A stretch of 64,000 bases of DNA from contig CP154954.1 of the NCBI GenBank assembly GCA_039621445.1, forward strand, positions 59,168,701-59,232,700, in the 5' to 3' direction. A program made the position numbers and the translations under genes. Positions 42,401 through 51,400 of this stretch are shown here, one piece after another (position 1 is the stretch's first letter; every line of letters begins with the position of its first letter). Origin of the DNA: Euglena gracilis. Lineage: Eukaryota > Euglenida > Euglenophyceae > Euglenales. The notes under the pieces were generated by a model. The model worked only from the letters and a program-made list of their open reading frames with translations. It had not been told where the DNA came from and did no database searches.

Positions 42401-45400
42401 GCCCGCGTTGGTGGCCCAGACCTTTCGGCCTTTTTTTCACAGACAACTTTACGGGAACCCGTGAACTTGAATTTGTTTTTTTCCGCCCTTTTTTTGCCAA
42501 ACTGGCAGCCGGATCCCGGAAAACCTACAGCGTGGTGTGGGGGGCTCACCCCCTCCGGGTGATCAGGAGTCACCCCCCCCCCCCAACGTTTATGGCAAGG
42601 TTTTCCTTCGGCGCCTTTCACACCGAAGAAAAGTTCCCTCAAAAAGTTCCATGCTGGACGAGGGGTCAACCCCCCTTCTTCCTCCACCAGGCTTTCCTGA
42701 CAGCCTTTGGCTGACCCCCCTCCCCGGAGTCTTGAGGTTCGGATCTCATGTGCCCTTTTGCAGACAACCCCCCCAAGAATAATACCCACATATTTGTTTT
42801 TGGGGTCCATTACAGGAAGCTCCAGGGGCGGGTTACTTTTGGGTGTGTCTTATTTTTGGATTTTTGCTCCATCGGCCATGGGGTCTTATTTTGGGGGCTT
42901 TTCTTAGTGCCTGCCACCCCCCCCCCCCTGCGGTGACTGACTGTTGGGAGCGGGTGACTGACCTGTTCTGGGCAGAGTCGTCTGTAATTGACCAAAAGTG
43001 GCCCACCTGTCTATGTTGCTGGAATTATTGTGAGTGGTTGAGTGGTGGTGGTGATGTGAGTGGTTGCTGCTGTTTTTTTTTTGACCATTTTGACCCGATT
43101 GGCTGTGACCGGTTCCCCCCCCCCCCCCCCCGGAAGTGACTGGCTTGGTAGCAAACAATGGTCCTGGTTCGGCTTCCTTCCGTCGCTTGCAACACAGACA
43201 ACGTGGTTGGAAAAGTTGCGAAAAAACACCCAACCAAATTTTGGTCCAATGAACGTTCTCATCTGATGACTGTTTCTGAACAGATACATCTCCCAGGCAT
43301 CCAGGATTTCCCCAAGCAGAATACTCTTTCTTTCCCCAAGCAGATACTTTTTTCCTGGCGGAACTGCCTCGGCCATCCTCGGTTTTGTTTAATTATTAAC
43401 AGCCGACAAGGTTGACAGGCTCTCAGGGTGAGGCAGCCCCCCCCCCCCCCCGAGGACCTCCTGCCTCCAGCAGCGACCTCAAGCAAAGTTCCTCGGTATA
43501 CCTGGGCCGGGTCTACTTCTGGTACAGCAGCGTTCAGGGATGCGTTCCTGCGTTGGAACGTTCCTCCTGCCTTGTGAGGCTGGTGCCCAGGGCCCACCTT
43601 CAACCCCAGGGTGGTCCAACCACAGCCTTTTTCAGTATTCCCCATCAATGAATGAGCTCTTCAATGAGCTCATTCCGGCCCAGCCGCTCAAGGCAGTTGG
43701 ACAGTTTCGGGTTACAGCTGTGGCGATGGTGCTCAGAACCGTTTGTCGGAGTGTGCCAAGCTGGGCCGAAATAGGGCAGAAGTGTTCCAGAAAGGGCTTG
43801 CAAGCTTCCCCCCCCCCCCAATTTGGGTATTTGGGCCAATTCTCAGGCACCTTGCCTCGGGGAGCCCAAATTTTCGTTTTTTAACCCACCCAAGGGTGGT
43901 GATGACCATCTTCTTTCTGCAGTTTGCTTTGCTCTGTATGGTCAAAAATATTGTCTTCTCCTTTCGGAGTTTCTTGGGGTATAGAAGGCGTGTTTTTGCT
44001 TGCTGGTTGCTTTCTTGTTCTGATTTGGGGAGGATCTTTGGGGGTTTTGAATGCAAATTCTCAATTTCCCCAATTTTTTTCACCCCAATTTTTTTCGCCA
44101 ACAAATGAGCAATTTCATTCAAATTTGTCGACCTTATCTGACTGCTTAACCGAGGGTAATGGAAGATTCATCCAGGGTACTGTTCGGTCGTTTCGTTGGA
44201 ATTGTTCATGCTCATTTGCATTTCGTAAAAGGAGCAGTCGGTTTGTTTCTCCCAAGCAGAGCAGCGAATGCTTCTGCCTAGGCATCTCTGGCCGTGCCGG
44301 GAACGGCTCGTACAACGTGGATTTCCTGGCAGTGCACAACGTGAAGTGGGTATCGGACACAAACAACGGGAAAGTCCAGGCCATCGCAGTGCACCCAGTG
44401 CACCTGTGCCTGTATGTGACGCTCCTGCATCTCGCAACACTCGCAACAGGTTTTAAAGTGTACGCAAGTGGATCACGGTCGACGAGAGATGGTTTTGAAG
44501 CCCCCACACCCCAAGTACTGTGGGCCCCCCACTGTCGCGCCACACTATCCCCGCACTTGTACCCGGAACGGCGCAGCTGAAGTTCCAAAATTGTGTGGCC
44601 AAACGTTTGAGTGTCGTTTTTTGACTTACTCGGCCTCATCTGGGGGGGGGGGTCCTGGACCTCCCTCCCCAGTATCAAAACTGACAACATCCTTTTGTGT
44701 GGAACACAAAAAAAAATTAAATTAGCGGCAATTGGCCAAAGACGACATGTGCACAGAAGTGCCCATGAAACACAAGTTTTCAGACATGACTTAAATCTGC
44801 GAGCGCAATGCCGATACTCAAGCCCCCCCAACTGCCGCCACCCTCCTGTACCCCCCCCACTATCGCCCCACACTTACCCCCCCACCTCCACCCCTCACTT
44901 GCCCCCACAGTACTGTCTCTGTCAGTCTGTTCCGCACACATCGGTTTTCGTTTTTTTTTTCGCGGGACACGTATTGGGCACGCGGAACCCCCGGAAGCGT
45001 GCCGCACCCCCACCCCCCACGGTGCTGAGGAACTTTTGGTGCTATCCAGTTCCCAGTCAAGTACGCCTCCCCCCCGCACGCACCCCTCTCGGGCGCTGTG
45101 CCGGGGCCAATAGGGCACTGCCCCCACAGCGCCACGTTCAACGGCATCCCGACCACCTCCAGCCTGCTGATGACCATCTACTGCAACAACGACGTCCCCA
45201 CCACTTCGAACACCACCGTCACGTGCACCTCCAGCCCGTACACGAACGCGTACTCCAACGTGTCCGCTGGCAACGCCGTGTACCTCAGCCTCCTGCCCTT
45301 GAACAGGGATGGTCCTCCAAGGCTGTGTCCTGTTTTGACCTCGTTGCGGAAACATTTACGTACACTATAATTTTCAGGATTTAGCATAATCATTTCACAA

Positions 45401-48400
45401 TAACACTCAATACAACACACAATAACAAAATCACATGCATTAACACAACACCACAAATAGTGCCATAACGTTGTAACGCACACAAAATGATAACACAGCA
45501 CAAACAATAACACAATGATTCCAGACCCCCAAATTCCCGCTCCGTCCCGTCCACCCCTGGCGACAAGTGGGTCCATGGTGGTGGACTCCGACACGTTCTC
45601 CTCCCTCACCGGCGGCTCCGCCTTCGTCGTCTTCTACATGGCCAACAGCCAGCTGTACGGCGCCATGCGTGGCGCGATCGGCAAGTCGCACGTCCCCCCC
45701 AGGCGCCGGCTGGGGCATTTGACCTGCCGCTGCCAGGCAATGGTCGCTCCCTTTGGACCCACCCGCCCGATGCGTCACACCCATCCATGTAATCAACGAG
45801 ACGCAGCAGAACCCCCCCCCCCCTAACTTGAGTTTTTGAGTTATTGTGCGGCACGCCGAACACCCTCAGAAGAATGCACAAAGTCAGTTTAGCTAAAAGA
45901 GACTTGGATATGTTCAGCTCAGGTGCAAAGGTGTTCATTGAATCATTATTTCATATGTTTCATACAGAAGAAATACATATAACATTAATAATACACATGA
46001 TATTTAAAGTTTAGTAATTTATGCACATAGAGTAGCGGCACAGCACGAGAACCTGCACCGCGGTGCCCACTGAGTATCCCTCTTCCCCTTCTACCATGAC
46101 CAAACGTTTTCCTGAGATGGGGTCCGACGTTGTTCAAAAACTTTCGGGAGTGAAGGCTCGCTTAGCCAGATGCGGTGAGACTATTTTTTTTTTTACCAAG
46201 TGGGACTGTGCCCCCTTGTGTGCCCCTTGATGGCCCGCAATACCCTGCGAAACAGAGTAGCCCTCTTTGCAGACGGTCCTTTTCCGCCCTGAATATGGTG
46301 TCATTGTGATTCGACAACACAAATTGCGGCTGTTGGTGTGAGACTGCTTGCCAGAGCCCAGTTTGAGAACACCTCACCACAGCCCTAAACCTGCTACAGC
46401 CCAAACGTGCCTGGCATTGATTTTCTTGAAACCCCCATAACTCAGACCCTCAGAAAGAAGCACTTCGAAGGAACCCCATAACGGAGAAATGCGTGCTCTT
46501 GTTTGCAACGAGCCGGACCCCGGCTGGAGGTGCGGGCACCTGTCGGCGGCCACGCTCGGTGGGCTGGCGTTCGAGTGGATGGACGAGTGGTGGAAGGCGC
46601 CGACGTCCGACAGCAAGCACACGGGCTGTGCGAAAGACGACAACGAGTATAAGCAGTCCACGTGTGGATTCACACAGCCCATGCCGTTGCTCCTTTCCCC
46701 AAGAAGCTCCCTCCCCCGATCTCGTGCACGCCAACGTGGCTTTGCAGGGAGCTGGCCTCCTCTTGCATCTTGGTGCCCGTCAATGTGGCCTCCCCCAAGA
46801 TGTTGACCTTTTTGGGGAAATTCGGCCCAAATAATGCCTAACTTTTTTTCCACGCGAAAAAAGGCGTTGCGTCGCGTTTTGTTGTGTTGCATTGTGATTG
46901 TTGTGTTTTGAGCGCTAAATGCACGGATATCATTTTCACTGCGCAGATGTCACTTTTACGGGGGGTGGGGTCAGTCCAACTTCCGTCCTGGGGTCGGTGT
47001 TGGTCAGCAACGGGGTGCCTCCGTCCTCCTCCGCCAACTCCGACCTCACAACCGACCGCCGGCTCAACGAGGAGTGGTTCGGCATGTACCAGCAGGTGTG
47101 GCCGAGCAACGACTCCGGGCCATGGCTGTGCTGTGGCGGAGGTTCATTGGCAGCTCCCAACTATACGACTACCCGTGGGTCGTATAGTTGGGAGTGGGGG
47201 GAGGGTTGTATGGTGGGACCCGGGTTCAACCTTTCGGGGGAATTGGGTTTATTAATTGGGATAGGGTTAGGGTTCCGGCTGGCGGGCCGTAGGGCACCCA
47301 TTTTGGGAAAAATTAGGGAGAAGTTGGGCCGCCTTTCGGACAAATCTGGGCCGGATTTAGGCCGAATTCGGGCAAATTTTGGAAATGCGTTTTCAAAAAT
47401 CTTCCGAAATGGGCACCTGACTTCTGGCCGAACTTGGTACCAAATTTGGCCGATTCTCGGCATGCCAATTACAACTCTAACCCTATTCCTAAAATTCAGC
47501 AGGAACCCTCCCCGGATCCGCCAACAGTGGCCTGGAAACCGCGCGTTTTCCCGGCGCTGCGGGACCCAAAAGTCGAAAAGTGGGACCCGGGTCCCACCAT
47601 ACGCCCCCCCCCCCCCCCGCTCCCAACTATACTACCCGCGGGGTCGTATAGTTGGGAGCAAGCACCTATAGTCAAAATGGCCGAAAATGGCCGAAAATGG
47701 CCGAAAATGGCCGAAAATGGCCGAAAATGAAATTTTGGGCTCTATAGGTGGGGGTCCCGAAAATGGCCGAAAATGGCCGAAAATGGCCGAAAATGGCCGA
47801 AAATGGCCGAAAATGAGAAAAAAATCGTTGCAAAAATTTTCGCGTTTTTTTTTGCCCAACAGCTTTGCCCAACGCCTGAGGGGCGATTTCCAGTGCGACT
47901 TATTCTTGTCTCTGTGCAGCCTCTGTTCTCCTGCCATTATGCCTGGCACTGCAACACATGCTGCTCAAAGAACCACCTCCGAAAAGGTTATTTGGGCTTT
48001 GATGACATTTCAGAAAATTTTGGTGACAAGGGCGATGCTGGCATTTTTTTTTGTATTTTTTGAAGAATAAAACCCATTTTTGGGATGATTTCTGCACAAA
48101 TCTCCAGTATTACGCCCATTTTGGCCATTTTTGGATCAATTTTTGCTGATTTTGGGGTATTTTGCACTGATTTGGTAAATATTGTGCTAATTTGGGTCAA
48201 TATGAGCTCATTTTATGGCATTTCCGGCCATTTTGCGCCATTTTGGTGATTTGGGTTATTTTTCACTTTTTTTTGTGGACATTGTTGGCGTTTTTGGGCA
48301 ATTTTTGGTTATTTCAAGCCCTTTTAGGTCATTTTGTGTGCTTTTGGGGACTTTTTGTGGACAATTCTGGGCTTTTTGTGGTCATTTTTTGGGTTTTTGT

Positions 48401-51400
48401 GGTAGGTTGGGAGCCAATGGATGAAGACATTAGGCAAGACACAAATATTGGACAAGATGAGTGGTTGCAGATACTGGACAAGATGCAATGGATTACCACC
48501 TGTCGGAGCCCGCATTTACGTCCGCTACGTTCCCGGTCGGTCCTCTTCCCGGTCCCCCTGCCCCTGGACTGGCAACCACCCCCACAGTTCTCCGGGGCCC
48601 CACCGCCCCTCGCTCTCTCGGTAGCCCCACCCCAAGAAGACCAAGGACCCGAAGCCCGAAACCCGAAGCCATGAAACCCATTAGATCCTCCTGCACTGGG
48701 AGTGCGCAGCGCACCCTCTCTGTTTCTCCCGATGCCTCTGCCCCTCTTCTCCCTTCCCCAACCACCCCCTCCCTACACACGCTGCTCGACGCTCTACACA
48801 TCATTCAGGAGCAGCTCGACCCCGAGCAAGGACATCAACGCCATTCTCGGGACCCATCCGAGGGTCCAAACCGCCGGCGGCGGAGTCGTTCATCGCGGCA
48901 GAGGAAGCCAAGCAGTCCGCCTCCCGCCCACATACACCCCACCAGCTCATCGCCTTCTCCCCCAACCTACGCGGAGGCGGTGCAGTTGCCGCCACCATCG
49001 TCATCCTCGTAGCAGCTGGTGCAGCCCAAGCAACGCCAACAACGCCAACAAGGAGGCCCATGCCGCGCGGAGTAACAGGTGTCTCGAACCCCGGCTCATT
49101 CGGGCTGGTATCCCGAGCCCCGCAGGCCCGGCCAGTGGCGGGTGGGCGAGCATCCCATGCGGAGCCTCTCCCCAAACCCGGCCAGGTGCCCTCCCTCTCC
49201 TCCCCTCCTCCCCGCCCTCCCATTCCCCCGGTCCTCTCCAACAGAAAAAATGGATGCAGATACCGAACAAGATGCAGGTGCTGGACAAGATGTATATGCT
49301 GCAGAAATTAGGCAATTGGGTGAGCGCATTTGATGTCAATATTTCAACATTATGTGCTGATCACATGTTTGCTTGCTTTTGCTCTGAGCTCAAGCCGAGC
49401 GCACTTTCTTCCAACTTCGCCACATCCAGACGGATGATCATCTCATCATGACAGATGAAATTTTTCATCAAGGCTTCTTTGAAGTGATGGATTTGTGCCA
49501 TTTAGATTTTTCACGATATTGCAACCATTTTTTTTTTGACCTCTTTAATCCCTGAGCACCACCTCTTTGGATGCGTTGGCTTGATTTGTTGCTCACAACT
49601 ACTTTCGCGTTGCATGAATGATCAAATTGTTGGTATGAAAGGATTTTAAGGTAATTTTACCCCCCACCTATAGGAAAAAATGGCCGAAAATGGCCGAAAA
49701 TGGCCGAAAATGGCCGAAAATGGCCGAAAATGGCCGAAAATGGCCGAAAATGGCAAAAATCGGGGTGTCAACTATAGGTGCTTGGTTGGGAGCTGCCGTT
49801 CATTTTATTGTCGAGGACCAACATGGCATGGCCGAAAGTGAATCCCGGTGGGGGTCGGGCCGCAGCATACTGTGGCCCAACAACTTCCATGCGCCACCCC
49901 CCCCCCCCGCCATGCAGCGCCGCCCTGCCGGCAATGGACATACAACTTTACGCTGCAGCCCCGCGCCGCCGTCACCGACCTGTGGGCCTCCGGCTGGGCC
50001 CGCAACGCCACGCCCCCCACGGAGATCCAGGTGTATTACACCTGCGGAGGGGCGGCCGCTTCGGCTGCCGGCGCGATGCCACTGCGGCGACATGTTCTTG
50101 CTGAGCCAGTTTAAAAGGGAGCATACCCCCCCCCCCCCGAATCATGTGTCCCGTGCAGGCTTTGGGGGGATGGATAGGTTGGCAAGTGCGTGGAACCCTG
50201 ACCTGCCAGTTTTTCGCGCAGGACCCTGACATGTTCTTGGGCATGACAATCTCCTGGCAGGTGCACTTGCTGGGGAGTGTCATTTATACAGGTTGGGCAA
50301 GAAAGTGCCAAAAACAACACCCAAGAAACCAGATAGGTCACAATAAGCGGTTTTCAGGGTCTTTGGACCCGTCAGCTGTCAGGTGAGTGTCTGGAGGGTA
50401 TGTGTGTAAGGCATCCAATGCGGATTGGGGGGAAAGTGCAAAAAGAAAGACACGAAACAAAAATTTGGTCATAATCAAGCACACACAGCTAAAATGGCCT
50501 TAAATTGCCTTTATTGTTCTATTGTTGTTTTTCTCCCTGGTTGTGATCTATTTCCATCATTTTGCCATTCTTTTTTGGAGGTGCCTGAATTATCGAAGAT
50601 TTGCACGCCTTGCATCGAAGTTTTGTAACAAGAACAACCCAAAATTATGGTCTTTCATGGAACGACATGTATGGAGAGCCCACCTGTTGGCGTCAGTTTC
50701 CGAAAACTAATGGTTATGGAAAACTAGTAGTTAAATGACCTAAAAAGGACCTTATGTGGCCTTAAACGGCCTAAAATGGCCATTGTGTATAGATATGTAT
50801 GTGTGATAGGGACTTTAATGCCTGTCACCCGCCAGGGGACATTCCGGGTCAGTACCCAGCGGGCCCCTCCTGGCACTACATCTGGGAGTACGCCACGTTC
50901 CAGTTCCTCCTCATCCTCATCTCCATCCTCGTCGCCCTGACGCTCATCTGCATCGCCGCCAGCGCGGCGCAGCGGAAGCGGGCACTCAACCTGCAGCAGA
51001 CGAAGCTGGAGGAGACCATCACGCTGCGCCCGGCACTGGCCGCCGGGGCTGTAACCCCCCACCCCAAAATGGAAAAGCCAACCTGTGAAAATGTCCCCCC
51101 CCCCGAAGTGAGTGATTTTTTTTGACATTTTTCATTTACTGCCCAGTTTTTCAGGTGTTTTATTTGGGCTTTTGTATGAGACAGTTTTTGCTAATTGCCA
51201 AAGAGACACCCCCTTTTGGACCTATTTCGGATCCAAAATATACCCCCCCCCCAAGATTAGACCCCCCAAAATGAGACCCCCCTTTGGGATTTTCAGCAGT
51301 GGACCCAAAAAGTCCACCCATGGTCTTATTTTTTGGGGGGGGGTTGCGCTGGTTGTGGCCATTCCAGGAGCGTTTGGCAAAAGCCCCATCAGGCTTTTTT

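Noticed and set aside
48461-49451. Overlapping Pro/Ser-rich frames of 150-250 residues
   Set aside because: C-rich low complexity, open on both strands, with no domain signal and no match to flanking exon phases.
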